Shown one piece after another: positions 35,368 through 44,074 of a stretch of 64,000 bases of DNA. This DNA is from an uncultured Pelagibacteraceae bacterium (GTDB lineage Bacteria > Pseudomonadota > Alphaproteobacteria > Pelagibacterales > Pelagibacteraceae). Position numbers and translations under genes: made by a program. The notes below the pieces were generated by a model, which saw only the letters and a list, made by a program, of their open reading frames with translations, did not search any database and was not told the origin of the DNA. Each line of letters starts with the position of its first letter. Positions within the stretch are counted from its first letter, which is position 1. Location: contig CACBMB010000005.1 of the NCBI GenBank assembly GCA_902540275.1, forward strand, positions 45,324 through 109,323, read 5' to 3'.

Positions 35368-35931
35368 ATGATTATTCAAAATTTATTAATTTATGATTTT
35401 GATGAATTATTTGAAATATTAAAAGAAATTGAAAAAGAGATTAATTACAAAGTTTTAAAAATATTGGAAAAAGATTTATCTAAAATAGTTGAAAATTTTG
35501 GTGAAAATTATCTTTTGATAACAAATAAAAAAAAAACTGAAATTAAAAATCAACTTTTGGTAGAAAATAGACCAATTAGATTAAATAAATTAATAGAAAA
35601 AATTAATATTGCTTTTTTGAAATTAAACTTTAATCAGCAATCAGAGAAAAAAATAGGTAAATACTTAATCGATCTAAATTCAAGAGAGTTAAGATTTAAT
35701 AAATCATTTTTAAAATTAACAGAAAAAGAATGTGATTTAATAATCTATCTATTTGAAGCAAAAAAACCTATTTCAATTAAAAATTTACAATTGAGTGTAT
35801 GGGGCCATCAATCAAAATTAGAAACCCATACAGTTGAAACTCATATTTATAGACTTAGAAAAAAAATATCAGAAACATTTAAAGATGAAAATTTTATTGT
35901 AAGTAAAAAAAATGGTTACAAGATTAATTAA
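35368..35931 (+). CDS. OmpR/PhoB-type DNA-binding protein with degenerate receiver
   Basis: The 187-residue product has a C-terminal winged helix-turn-helix (about 98-187): LTEKECDLIIYLFEAKKPISIKNLQLSVWG, HTVETHIYRLRKKISE and the wing FIVSKKNGYKIN. The first 95 residues have the length of a shortened receiver but no recognisable acidic pocket or phosphorylatable aspartate, so activation by a histidine kinase seems unlikely. Target genes are unknown. It is divergent from the L,D-transpeptidase gene with overlapping promoter space, so it may regulate that gene or itself. Its last 20 bases overlap the ArfA-like microgene. Confidence 0.83.
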   Translation: MIIQNLLIYDFDELFEILKEIEKEINYKVLKILEKDLSKIVENFGENYLLITNKKKTEIKNQLLVENRPIRLNKLIEKINIAFLKLNFNQQSEKKIGKYLIDLNSRELRFNKSFLKLTEKECDLIIYLFEAKKPISIKNLQLSVWGHQSKLETHTVETHIYRLRKKISETFKDENFIVSKKNGYKIN

Positions 35932-36037
35932 AAAAAAGAACTTTATTGCAAAAGACTTATTTAGCAGAAAATATAAACCAAGAATAATTAAACCAAAAAA
36001 AGGTAAAGGAAGTTTTAAGAGAATTAAAAAAGCTTAA
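35912..36037 (+). CDS. arfA: ArfA-like alternative ribosome-rescue factor, 41 residues
   Basis: ATG 35912 opens a 41-codon frame ending in TAA at 36035-36037. The product ends with KYKPRIIKPKKGKGSFKRIKK, which matches the conserved ArfA core (FRxRVVxxKKGKGSYxRK) that enters the empty mRNA channel of stalled ribosomes; before it DLFSRKY fits the LFxxxFR start of that core. In E. coli ArfA recruits RF2 to ribosomes stuck on non-stop messages. This form has no hydrophobic C-terminal tail, so it resembles the already truncated, active enteric product. It overlaps the upstream regulator gene by 20 bases and the convergent kinase gene by 4. The match is by eye only. Confidence 0.75.
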   Translation: MVTRLIKKKNFIAKDLFSRKYKPRIIKPKKGKGSFKRIKKA

Positions 36038-36963
36038 ATCCTTGCTCCAAATTGTTGAATAATTTTTGACGATAAATCAGTTCCTTTTTCTAAACATTCC
36101 CTTTGTGTAAATTGATTTATGTAACCATGCAGATAACCAGCTGCAAATAAATCTCCTGCTCCAGTTAAATCAATTATTTTAAGGTTTTTTTTAGCATCAA
36201 TTTCAATTACTTTATCGTCATGAATCGAGATTGCTCCTTTATCACCCCTAGTTATAACTAAATGCCTTTTTAATTCTTTGCCAAATGAAATAACTTCATC
36301 AAAATTTTTTGCCTCAATTAACGAAGTTATTTCTCCTTCATTAGCAAATATTATATCTAATTTATTTTTTACTAGATTTAAAAAATGTGGTTTGTGTCTA
36401 TCAACACAAAATTGATCAGACAAAGACATGGCAATTTTTTTTGAATGATTGATTGCTTTATCAAAAGCTTTTTTTGGATCACCTTCATCCCATAGATACC
36501 CTTCTAAAAAAATTATTTCACTCTCTTTAATTTTTTTTATGTCCAAATCATCCGAATTAATTTTTCCTGCAGTTCCCAAGTAGGTACACATAGTTCTCTC
36601 TGAATCTGGTGTAACTAAAATCAAACAGGTTCCAGTAGGCAAAATTTCCTTTTTTTTAGAGTAACAAAAGTTTACATTTTCATTTTTTAAACCTTCTTCG
36701 TATTTTAAACCAAAATCATCATCAGAAATTTTTCCAATAAAACCAACATTATTTCCTAATTGAGATAAACCTACAATAGAATTTGCAACTGATCCTCCGG
36801 ACACAGTTTTTTCAACCTTAAGACCTGATAATAATTTTTCAAATTCATTTTGATCAAATATTAATTTCATTAATCCTTTTGTGAGATTGTTATTAGATAA
36901 AAAATTGTTATCAACCTTACAAATTACATCAACAATTGCATTTCCTATTCCAATAATTTTCAT
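36034..36963 (-). CDS. PfkB-family carbohydrate/nucleoside kinase (adenosine kinase-like)
   Basis: The 309-residue product has the PfkB signatures: an early IGIGNAIVDVICKVDNNFL, the SGGSVANSIVGLSQLG region with GFIGKISDDDFG, and the C-terminal active-site motif DLTGAGDLFAAGYLHGY with the catalytic aspartate of GAGD. The pattern is closest to alphaproteobacterial adenosine kinase-like members, which phosphorylate adenosine or related nucleosides; the substrate is not certain. It overlaps nth by one base and is probably co-transcribed from dapB. Confidence 0.9.
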   Translation of the reverse strand: MKIIGIGNAIVDVICKVDNNFLSNNNLTKGLMKLIFDQNEFEKLLSGLKVEKTVSGGSVANSIVGLSQLGNNVGFIGKISDDDFGLKYEEGLKNENVNFCYSKKKEILPTGTCLILVTPDSERTMCTYLGTAGKINSDDLDIKKIKESEIIFLEGYLWDEGDPKKAFDKAINHSKKIAMSLSDQFCVDRHKPHFLNLVKNKLDIIFANEGEITSLIEAKNFDEVISFGKELKRHLVITRGDKGAISIHDDKVIEIDAKKNLKIIDLTGAGDLFAAGYLHGYINQFTQRECLEKGTDLSSKIIQQFGARI

Positions 36964-37616
36964 TAAGCTTTTTGAGTTTTAATAGGTTTTTTTCTTTTAG
37001 GATAGCAAGTAGTGCAAATTTTACAAGTTATTCCATAGCAATCTCTAGCTTTACAATATTCTCTTCCATAATAAATTATTTGAAGATGAAGTTTATTCCA
37101 ACTTTTTTTTGGAAAAAGTCTCTTTAAATCTTTTTCAGTTTGTATAACATTTTTACCGCTAGTAAGACCCCATCTTTGAGCTAATCTATGGATATGAGTA
37201 TCAATTGGGAAAGCAGGAAAACCAAAGCCTTGAGACATGACTACACTTGCAGTTTTATGACCAACTCCAGGCAATTGCTCTAATTCCTCAAAAGTTTTTG
37301 GCACTTTCCCACCATGCTTTTCAAGTAGTATTTTTGATAAATTATAAATACTTTTTGCTTTAATTCTAAATATGCCAATTCTTTTAATTAATTTTTCAAT
37401 TTTTTTTCTTCCTAATTTTACAAAATGTTCTGGTTTATAATATTTAGGATAAATACTTTTGGTTACATTATTGACATTTACGTCAGTACATTGCGCAGAA
37501 AGTAGGACAGATATTAATAATGTAAAGACGTTCCTACTATTTAAAGGAACAACTATATTTGGATAGATTTTGTTAAGAGTATTGTTAATTATTTTTGCCC
37601 TTTGAATTTCATTCAT
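36963..37616 (-). CDS. nth: Endonuclease III (DNA glycosylase/AP lyase)
   Basis: Nth removes oxidised pyrimidines from DNA. The 217-residue product has the helix-hairpin-helix LPGVGHKTASVV with catalytic K121 and D139 in FPIDTHIHRLAQRWG. The C-terminal 4Fe-4S cluster region has cysteines at 188, 193, 198, 201 and 204. The usual spacing C-x6-C-x2-C-x5-C would need a cysteine at 195, where glycine stands, so cluster ligation must differ or be altered. It shares one base each with dapB and the kinase gene. Confidence 0.94.
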   Translation of the reverse strand: MNEIQRAKIINNTLNKIYPNIVVPLNSRNVFTLLISVLLSAQCTDVNVNNVTKSIYPKYYKPEHFVKLGRKKIEKLIKRIGIFRIKAKSIYNLSKILLEKHGGKVPKTFEELEQLPGVGHKTASVVMSQGFGFPAFPIDTHIHRLAQRWGLTSGKNVIQTEKDLKRLFPKKSWNKLHLQIIYYGREYCKARDCYGITCKICTTCYPKRKKPIKTQKA

Positions 37617-38392
37617 TATTTGAAATTCATAAGATCTCTCATTGAATAAAGACCTGGCTTTTTATTAATTAACCACCTAGCAGCTGATAATGCACCTTCA
37701 GAGTATAAAGCTCTGTCAAAAGCCTCATGATTAAGAGTTATTATTTCTTTACCACTTGAAAATTTTACTTCATGCTCACCTATAATCTCACCTCTTCTAA
37801 CAGAATTGAAATTTATTTTTTTTCCATAAGGAAATTTTTTTTTATTTAAATATTTATTTCCAATTAAATTATAAAAATTCTTATTTTTACCATGTGCGAT
37901 ACCTTTGCCTAACATTAACGCAGTTCCAGATGGATAATCTTTTTTATGTTTATGATGAATCTCATAAATTTTACTTAAAAAATTTTTTCCAAGAGTGGCA
38001 GCAGTTATTTCTGTTAGATACATTAAAAGATTAATGCCTAAACTCATATTTCCAGCTTTCAAAATTGGAATTTTTTTTGAGAATTTTTTAATCAAATCCT
38101 CTTCTTTTTTAGTAAATCCAGTAGTGCCAATGACTACTCTTTTTTTTAATTTAGCTGCAATTTTCAAAACTTCAAAAGTACATTTTGGGACTGTGAAATC
38201 TATGATTAAATTTATATCTTTAAATATTTTTTCAGAATTAAAACTTGGTTTGATACCATAGATCTTTTTATTTATTATTCTATTTTCAGTTATAGCCACA
38301 AGTTTAAACCTTTTATCTGATTTTACAGACTTTATTATTTGTTGGCCCATACGACCCATACACCCTGTTACTAATAAGTTTATTTTTTTCAT
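37616..38392 (-). CDS. dapB: 4-hydroxy-tetrahydrodipicolinate reductase
   Basis: DapB makes tetrahydrodipicolinate on the lysine and diaminopimelate route. The 258-residue product has the nucleotide loop GCMGRMG at 10-16, IDFTVPKCTFEVL, VIGTTGFTKKEE, and the active-site block HHKHKKDYPSGTA at 146-158. ALYSEGALSAARWL near the end is also conserved. It begins 79 bases after dnaJ, with no convincing terminator in between. Confidence 0.96.
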   Translation of the reverse strand: MKKINLLVTGCMGRMGQQIIKSVKSDKRFKLVAITENRIINKKIYGIKPSFNSEKIFKDINLIIDFTVPKCTFEVLKIAAKLKKRVVIGTTGFTKKEEDLIKKFSKKIPILKAGNMSLGINLLMYLTEITAATLGKNFLSKIYEIHHKHKKDYPSGTALMLGKGIAHGKNKNFYNLIGNKYLNKKKFPYGKKINFNSVRRGEIIGEHEVKFSSGKEIITLNHEAFDRALYSEGALSAARWLINKKPGLYSMRDLMNFK

Positions 38393-38471
38393 ATATATTC
38401 TTAGTTTAGTTAATTATTAGAATAAGTAAAATTTTATTTACAAATACGATCAATAATAGAAAATGTTTTTA

Positions 38472-39593
38472 TTAACTATTCCAAAAATCTTTAGCTTTTT
38501 GAAAAAACTTTTTTATACTAGGATTTGATTTTTCATTTTCTATTTTTCTAAATTTTTCTAACAATTCTTTTTGTTCTTTATTTAAAAAAATAGGAACTTC
38601 AGTTTTAACCTGAACATATAAATCCCCATAATCTCCCCTTCTCATGAAAGGCATACCCTTACCCTTAAGTCTAAATTGTTTTCCGTTTTGTGTTCCATTT
38701 GGAATTTTTATCTTAGCTTTTCCTCCATCAATGGTTGGTATTTCAATAGATGTACCTAGAGCCGCATCTGCTAATGATATTGGAAATTCAAAAAAAAGAT
38801 TAACGTCTGATCTTTTAAAAAGTTCATGATTCTCAACATTTATAAAGAGATATAAGTCACCACTTCCACCACCTCTTGTGCCAGCCTCACCTTTTCCTGC
38901 AAGTCTTATCCTTGTTCCATCATCTACACCTTTTGGAATAGTTACTGATAATTTTTTTGAAGATTGTTTGTTGCCTTGACCATTACAATCATTGCAAGGA
39001 TTAGTAATTTCTTCACCGCTACCTGCGCACTGTGGACATGTTTGTTGTACAGTGAAGAAACCTTGATTTGTTCTAACTCTTCCATTTCCCCCACAATAAG
39101 TACATCTATCTGGACTTGTACCTGGCTTTGAACCATTTCCCTTACAGGTATTACATTTTTCTGTAGTAGAGAATTGTATATTTTGTTTTTTACCAGTGTA
39201 CGCTTCCTCTAAAGATATAGATAAATCATATCTTAAGTCAGAGCCTCTGTTATTACTTTTTCTTGAACTTCTTCTACTTCCACCACCAAAGTCTCCAAAA
39301 AAGTCTTCAAATATATCTGAAAAATCTGCACCACTAAAACCTCCAAAACCTCCACGACCACCACCATTTTCAAAAGCCGCATGACCGAAATTATCATAAT
39401 TTTCTTTTTTGGATTTATCCGAGAGAATACCATAGGCCTCGCTTGCCTCTTTAAATTTATCTTCAGCAACCTTGTCTCCAGGATTTTTATCAGGATGATA
39501 TTTTACCGCTAACTTTCTATAAGCAGATTTTAATTCATCAGGAGTTGCGTTTTTACCTACGCCAAGGACATCATAATAATCTCTTTTAGCCAT
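38472..39593 (-). CDS. dnaJ: Chaperone DnaJ (Hsp40)
   Basis: DnaJ delivers substrates to DnaK and stimulates its ATPase. The 373-residue product has a J-domain with HPD at 33-35, a glycine-phenylalanine-rich region ([23 protein letters not shown]), four CxxCxGxG zinc repeats ([32 protein letters not shown]) and the C-terminal substrate domain. The length equals E. coli DnaJ. It lies 25 bases after dnaK and should be expressed from the dnaK heat-shock promoter. Confidence 0.98.
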   Translation of the reverse strand: MAKRDYYDVLGVGKNATPDELKSAYRKLAVKYHPDKNPGDKVAEDKFKEASEAYGILSDKSKKENYDNFGHAAFENGGGRGGFGGFSGADFSDIFEDFFGDFGGGSRRSSRKSNNRGSDLRYDLSISLEEAYTGKKQNIQFSTTEKCNTCKGNGSKPGTSPDRCTYCGGNGRVRTNQGFFTVQQTCPQCAGSGEEITNPCNDCNGQGNKQSSKKLSVTIPKGVDDGTRIRLAGKGEAGTRGGGSGDLYLFINVENHELFKRSDVNLFFEFPISLADAALGTSIEIPTIDGGKAKIKIPNGTQNGKQFRLKGKGMPFMRRGDYGDLYVQVKTEVPIFLNKEQKELLEKFRKIENEKSNPSIKKFFQKAKDFWNS

Positions 39594-39618
39594 TTTTTAT
39601 ATGGACAAATGATGTCAG

Positions 39619-41544
39619 TTACGCGCTTTTTTCTTTGTTCTCGTCTTTTACTTCTTCAAAATCCGCATCAACAACATTATCGTCTTTTTTTCCTTTGTTA
39701 TCATTTCCATCATCTTTACCAGACTCAGGTTTTGTATTTTGTTGTGATTTATATATAGCCTCTCCAAGTTTCATTGAGGCTTGAACTAAAGCTTCTGTTT
39801 TTTTCTTGATATCTTCAATACTTTCACTTTTTAAAGCTTCTTTTAATACTGAAGAGGAGTCTTCGATAGCTTTTTTTTCAGCGTCTGAAATTTTAGATCC
39901 ATGTTCTTTTAAATTTTTGTCTGTTGAATGTATCAAAGTGTCTGCTTGGTTTCTCACATCTACAGCTTCTCTTTTTTTCTTATCAGCATCTTTATTTGCC
40001 TCAGCATCTTTAACCATTTTTTCTATTTCTTCATCACTTAAACCACCTGATGCCTGGATTTGAATTTTTTGTTCTTTACCAGTTCCCTTATCTTTAGCTG
40101 ATACATTAACAATCCCATTTGCATCTATATCAAAAGTTACTTCGATTTGTGGAACTCCTCTTGGAGCAGGCGCAATCCCAACTAATTCAAAGTTACCTAA
40201 TATTTTATTATCAGATGCCATTTCTCTTTCACCTTGAAGCACCCTAATAGATACAGCCGGCTGATTATCCTCCGCTGTTGAAAATACCTGACTTTTTTTG
40301 GTTGGAATAGTTGTATTTTTTTCGATTAATTTTGTTGAAACTCCACCTAAAGTCTCAATACCAAGAGATAGTGGGGTTACATCTAACAGCAACACATCTT
40401 TTACATCACCTTGTAGAACTCCAGCTTGTATTGCAGCACCCATGGCCACAACTTCATCTGGGTTAACACTTTTATTTGGATCTTTACCAAAGAAATTCTT
40501 AACCTCTTCGATAACTTTTGGCATTCTAGTCATACCCCCAACCATAACTACTTCATCAATTTCACTTGCAGTGATTCCTGCATCTTTTAAAGCAGTTTTA
40601 CAAGGAGGCATTGTTCTAGCAATTAAATTCTCAACTAGAGCTTCAAGTTTTGCTCTAGTCATTTTTAAATTAATATGTTTTGGACCTGTTTTGTCTGCTG
40701 TTATAAAAGGTAAATTTATGTCTGTTTGTTCTGCAGATGAAAGTTCAATTTTAGCTTTTTCAGCAGCCTCTTTTAATCTTTGTAAGGCAAGTTTATCTGA
40801 TTTAAGGTCAATTCCATTATCTTTTTTAAATTCAGAAATTAAATAGTCAACAACAGCATTATCAAAATCCTCACCACCTAAAAATGTATCACCATTAGTT
40901 GATTTAACTTCAAATACTCCATCACCTAATTCTAGAATAGAAACATCAAATGTTCCACCACCCAAATCATAAACAGCGATTTTTTTATTTTGTTTTTTAT
41001 CCAAACCATAGGCTAGAGATGCTGCTGTTGGTTCATTAATAATCCTTAAAACTTCTAACCCAGCTATTTTTCCCGCATCTTTTGTTGCTTGTCTTTGTGC
41101 ATCATTAAAATATGCTGGAACAGTAATTACCGCTTTCGTTACAGATTGACCTAAATATTTTTCTGCAGTTTCTTTCATTTTTTGCAAAATAAATGCAGAT
41201 ATTTGAGAAGGAGAATATTTTTCACCTTTTGCTTCAATCCAGGCATCACCCTTCTCAGAATTAACTATTTTAAAAGGTGCTGCCTCTACATCTTTTTTTA
41301 CGGTCGGGTCATCAAAATTTCTTCCAATTAATCTTTTAACAGCAAATATTGTATTTTCTGGATTAGTAACAGCCTGTCTTTTTGCAGGTTGACCAATTAA
41401 TTTTTCATTTTCATCTGTGAATGCAACAACTGATGGGGTTGTTCTTGCTCCTTCAGTATTTTCTAAAACTTTAGCTTGTGTTCCCTCCATTATGGCAACA
41501 CATGAATTTGTAGTTCCTAAATCTATTCCAATAATTTTACTCAT
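39619..41544 (-). CDS. dnaK: Chaperone DnaK (Hsp70)
   Basis: DnaK is the main Hsp70. The 641-residue product starts with [20 protein letters not shown] and has the phosphate and adenosine motifs [15 protein letters not shown] and [17 protein letters not shown]. The linker [18 protein letters not shown], the substrate-binding domain and a helical lid follow, with a charged tail ending [12 protein letters not shown]. It is preceded by an RpoH-type promoter in the 63-base gap to grpE and followed by dnaJ. Confidence 0.99.
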   Translation of the reverse strand: MSKIIGIDLGTTNSCVAIMEGTQAKVLENTEGARTTPSVVAFTDENEKLIGQPAKRQAVTNPENTIFAVKRLIGRNFDDPTVKKDVEAAPFKIVNSEKGDAWIEAKGEKYSPSQISAFILQKMKETAEKYLGQSVTKAVITVPAYFNDAQRQATKDAGKIAGLEVLRIINEPTAASLAYGLDKKQNKKIAVYDLGGGTFDVSILELGDGVFEVKSTNGDTFLGGEDFDNAVVDYLISEFKKDNGIDLKSDKLALQRLKEAAEKAKIELSSAEQTDINLPFITADKTGPKHINLKMTRAKLEALVENLIARTMPPCKTALKDAGITASEIDEVVMVGGMTRMPKVIEEVKNFFGKDPNKSVNPDEVVAMGAAIQAGVLQGDVKDVLLLDVTPLSLGIETLGGVSTKLIEKNTTIPTKKSQVFSTAEDNQPAVSIRVLQGEREMASDNKILGNFELVGIAPAPRGVPQIEVTFDIDANGIVNVSAKDKGTGKEQKIQIQASGGLSDEEIEKMVKDAEANKDADKKKREAVDVRNQADTLIHSTDKNLKEHGSKISDAEKKAIEDSSSVLKEALKSESIEDIKKKTEALVQASMKLGEAIYKSQQNTKPESGKDDGNDNKGKKDDNVVDADFEEVKDENKEKSA

Positions 41545-41567
41545 AATATTAACTTCTCTAAGACGTC

Positions 41568-41595
41568 ATATAGGGTTTAAATGCAAAACTACAAG
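41568..41595 (-). promoter_or_regulatory. RpoH (sigma-32) heat-shock promoter of dnaK-dnaJ
   Basis: On the minus strand CTTG (41595-41592), 17 bases, then CCTATAT (41574-41568) match the alphaproteobacterial RpoH consensus CTTG-N17-CYTATNT at every defined position. The -10 ends 23 bases before the dnaK ATG, giving a short leader that includes a weak GAGAAG ribosome binding motif. Confidence 0.85.
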
Positions 41596-41607
41596 TTGAT
41601 CTCATAA

Positions 41608-42261
41608 TTATTTATTTTCTTTATTTTCCTCAATTTCATTAGTTTTTTCCTCTTTTTTAATAACTTTTTTTGACACTCCAACTAAAGAGGGCCGAAGTAG
41701 TCTGTCTTTTAAAGTAAAACCTTTTTGAATTTCTTGTATTATTGTTCCTGGCTCTTTTGTATCATCCTCTATTTCTATCATTGCTTGGTGAAAATTTGGA
41801 TCTAGTTTCTTATTAAGGCTATCGATAGGTTTGATATTATTTTTTTCAAATATTGAAATTAAATCTTTTTTTATAATATCTAAATGGTCTAATATTTTCT
41901 TTAAGGCATCTGTTTCTTTTAATTTATCATCACTTTCAAGTACATGTTTAGAACGATCTAGATTATCAATTAAATTAAGAGCTTCTTTTGCAAAACTATA
42001 TCCACCATATTCAAAAGCATCTTCTTTTTCTTTTTCAAATCTTCTTCTTTGATTTTCCATTTCAGCAAAAGTTCTTGCAACTTTGTCTTCGAGCTCAACA
42101 ATTTTTTCTTCTGGTGTAGGTTCTTTGATTTCTTCTTTAGGATCTTTGTTTTCGTCTTTTTTATTTTCTAAATCTAAATTTTCATCAGTTTTCTCAGTTT
42201 CCTTAACAGTGTCCTGATTTTGATCTATAGTACTGCTATCTTGGTTTTCTTCTTTTTCCAT
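41608..42261 (-). CDS. grpE: Nucleotide exchange factor GrpE
   Basis: GrpE releases ADP from DnaK. The 217-residue product has a long acidic, low-complexity N-terminus (about 1-50, many E, K, D, N), a coiled-coil helix (EKIVELEDKVARTFAEMENQ) and a C-terminal beta domain with DPNFHQAMIEIEDDTKEPGTI and GFTLKDRLLRPSLVGVSKK. It lies upstream of dnaK in the same direction. No CTTG-N17-CYTATNT site was seen before it, so its heat-shock control may differ from that of dnaK. Confidence 0.95.
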   Translation of the reverse strand: MEKEENQDSSTIDQNQDTVKETEKTDENLDLENKKDENKDPKEEIKEPTPEEKIVELEDKVARTFAEMENQRRRFEKEKEDAFEYGGYSFAKEALNLIDNLDRSKHVLESDDKLKETDALKKILDHLDIIKKDLISIFEKNNIKPIDSLNKKLDPNFHQAMIEIEDDTKEPGTIIQEIQKGFTLKDRLLRPSLVGVSKKVIKKEEKTNEIEENKENK

Positions 42262-42297
42262 AGCTTTTTATATGGTAAGGATTTTAATAATTTCCAG

Positions 42298-42900
42298 ATG
42301 CCTAGACAAAAAATTTATAAATTACTTATTGGAACCAATAATAAAGGTAAATTAAGCGAAATTAAGAGTTTGTTACCAAAAAATATAAAAATTTACTCTA
42401 CATATAAATTCAAACTTAGAAGTCCAATTGAAAATGGCAAGACATTTGAAGAGAACTCATTAATTAAATCTAAGTATTTTTCAAAAAAAACGGGTTTGAT
42501 TTGCTTAGCTGATGACTCAGGTTTAGAAATAGATTTTCTGGATAAAAATCCTGGAATTTATTCTGCGAGATGGGGTGGTAGGCATGGGGATTTTAATAAA
42601 GCAATAAAAAAGGTTTATCGAGAATTAAATAAAAAAGATAAAAATTGGAAAAATAAAAAAATTAAAGCTAGATTCATCTGTGCTTTATCGATTTCATATT
42701 TAAATAAAAAAATTGTCTGCGTATCGGGAAAAGTTGAAGGTCAAATATCACAAAATCCAAAAGGAAAAAATGGTTTTGGGTATGATCCAATATTCATACC
42801 AAATAATAAAAATAAAACTTTTGGTGAAATGAAACCATCATATAAATATAAAATTGATCATCGGTTTAAAGCTTTTAAAAAAATTAGAAAATTTTTTTAA
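42298..42900 (+). CDS. rdgB: Non-canonical purine NTP pyrophosphatase (RdgB/HAM1)
   Basis: RdgB removes ITP, dITP and XTP from the nucleotide pool. The product of 200 residues has GTNNKGKLSEIKSLL near the start, GKTFEENSLIKSKYFSKKTGLICLADDSGLEID, the SARWGG motif and GFGYDPIFIPNNKNKTFGEM. I chose ATG 42298, directly before MPRQKIYKLLIGTNN, since the longer frame from 42220 would run antisense into grpE and adds a non-conserved segment. It is divergent from grpE and converges with the LpoA-like gene, overlapping by 17 bases. Confidence 0.94.
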   Translation: MPRQKIYKLLIGTNNKGKLSEIKSLLPKNIKIYSTYKFKLRSPIENGKTFEENSLIKSKYFSKKTGLICLADDSGLEIDFLDKNPGIYSARWGGRHGDFNKAIKKVYRELNKKDKNWKNKKIKARFICALSISYLNKKIVCVSGKVEGQISQNPKGKNGFGYDPIFIPNNKNKTFGEMKPSYKYKIDHRFKAFKKIRKFF

Positions 42901-44041
42901 GAAGTCCCTCATTAATTTGATAAAAATTTAATTTATGATTAATTTTATTATTTTCTATTTCAAAAATACCAATTTTTCCTTTAAAAGAACTTTTTTTCTT
43001 AAATATTTTATTTGCATCAATGAGTTCATTATTTAATGAAAGATAATAAATTAATCCAATTAAATCGTAACTTAGCAAAGCTAAATAATTAGGGTATTCG
43101 TTAAACTCTAAATAATATTTTTTTTTAAAATTTTCCAAATTATCTTTATCAATTGAGGGATAGTAAATAGGTTGAATTGTTTTTTCTTCTAACAAACTTT
43201 CATCAAACCATTGATTAAAAGTTATAATAAATTTTTTTTTGGGTGATACATCAGTGTAAAGAAGAGATGTAATAACACTTTTTAAACTTTCATCAAAATC
43301 TGAGATAATTACAGAATCAAAATTCACATTTCCAATTGTGTATCTTTTATTCAATTTTTCTAATTGTTTTTCTTTGTCTATAAGTTCAGAATTTTCTACT
43401 CTTTTTATCTCGTCAGCTAAATTTTGTTTTCTAACTTTATAATTAGTAATTTTTTCAATCTGGGCTGTTAACTTGGTTGGTTCTATATCGTAAATATGGT
43501 ATTTCGAAATTTTAATTTTTGATTGTTTAATTGCTTTTTTAATTTCTGGTTCATAATCAATTTTAGGTGTTAAAAAGATAGTTTTTTTAATTTCATTTAA
43601 TTCTAAAAATTCTTTTATTGCATTTAATTGTGAAGTAGCATTTACACCTCCACTTAAAATATTTTTTGGAAGATTTAGTGTCTTGTTTGTTAATGATACA
43701 AATGTTAAATCTTCAATTTCATTTAAATATTCCAAGCTGCTATAAAAAACAGGCCCAACTATTATTTTGACTCCCATTTCTTTTAATTCGTACGCAGATT
43801 TAATTGTTTGCTTTGGGTTTGATCTAGTATCCTTAGGATAAATTTCTAAATTATTTGAGTTTATATCTTTTAAAGCAATTCTCGTTGATTTTATAATTTG
43901 CTGACCAATATCCTTATCTTTTCCAGTCAAAGGAATTAATAAACCTATCTTGATTTTCTCCTCAGCAAAAGAAACTGTTAATGAATTGAGATAAAAAAAA
44001 CTAATTATGATCCAGACAAAAACTTTAAAATATTTATTCAT
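42884..44041 (-). CDS. LpoA-like periplasmic protein (penicillin-binding protein activator)
   Basis: The 385-residue product has a signal peptide (FVWIIISFFYLNSLTVSFAEEK) and a periplasmic-binding-protein-like fold: KIKIGLLIPLTGKDKDIGQQIIKSTRIALKDIN, LKEMGVKIIVGPVFYSS, and a late SYDLIGLIYYLS segment. It is divergent from rsmI with a BON lipoprotein gene nearby, mirroring the E. coli rsmI-lpoA-yraP locus, so a role in activating a peptidoglycan synthase is inferred. An amino-acid-type ABC binding protein is an alternative, but no permease genes are adjacent. No lipobox cysteine is seen, unlike E. coli LpoA. Confidence 0.78.
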   Translation of the reverse strand: MNKYFKVFVWIIISFFYLNSLTVSFAEEKIKIGLLIPLTGKDKDIGQQIIKSTRIALKDINSNNLEIYPKDTRSNPKQTIKSAYELKEMGVKIIVGPVFYSSLEYLNEIEDLTFVSLTNKTLNLPKNILSGGVNATSQLNAIKEFLELNEIKKTIFLTPKIDYEPEIKKAIKQSKIKISKYHIYDIEPTKLTAQIEKITNYKVRKQNLADEIKRVENSELIDKEKQLEKLNKRYTIGNVNFDSVIISDFDESLKSVITSLLYTDVSPKKKFIITFNQWFDESLLEEKTIQPIYYPSIDKDNLENFKKKYYLEFNEYPNYLALLSYDLIGLIYYLSLNNELIDANKIFKKKSSFKGKIGIFEIENNKINHKLNFYQINEGLLKKIF

Positions 44042-44074
44042 TGTAAATGATATTATATTATTTTATTAAAAATT

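Noticed and set aside
40298..40846. 182-codon frame antisense to dnaK
   Set aside because: It lies wholly within a conserved coding gene on the other strand, has low-complexity composition and no recognisable domain; it is a shadow of dnaK codon use.
42220..42297. Longer RdgB start
   Set aside because: It would run antisense into grpE and adds a hydrophobic stretch not seen in the family; ATG 42298 precedes the conserved strand.
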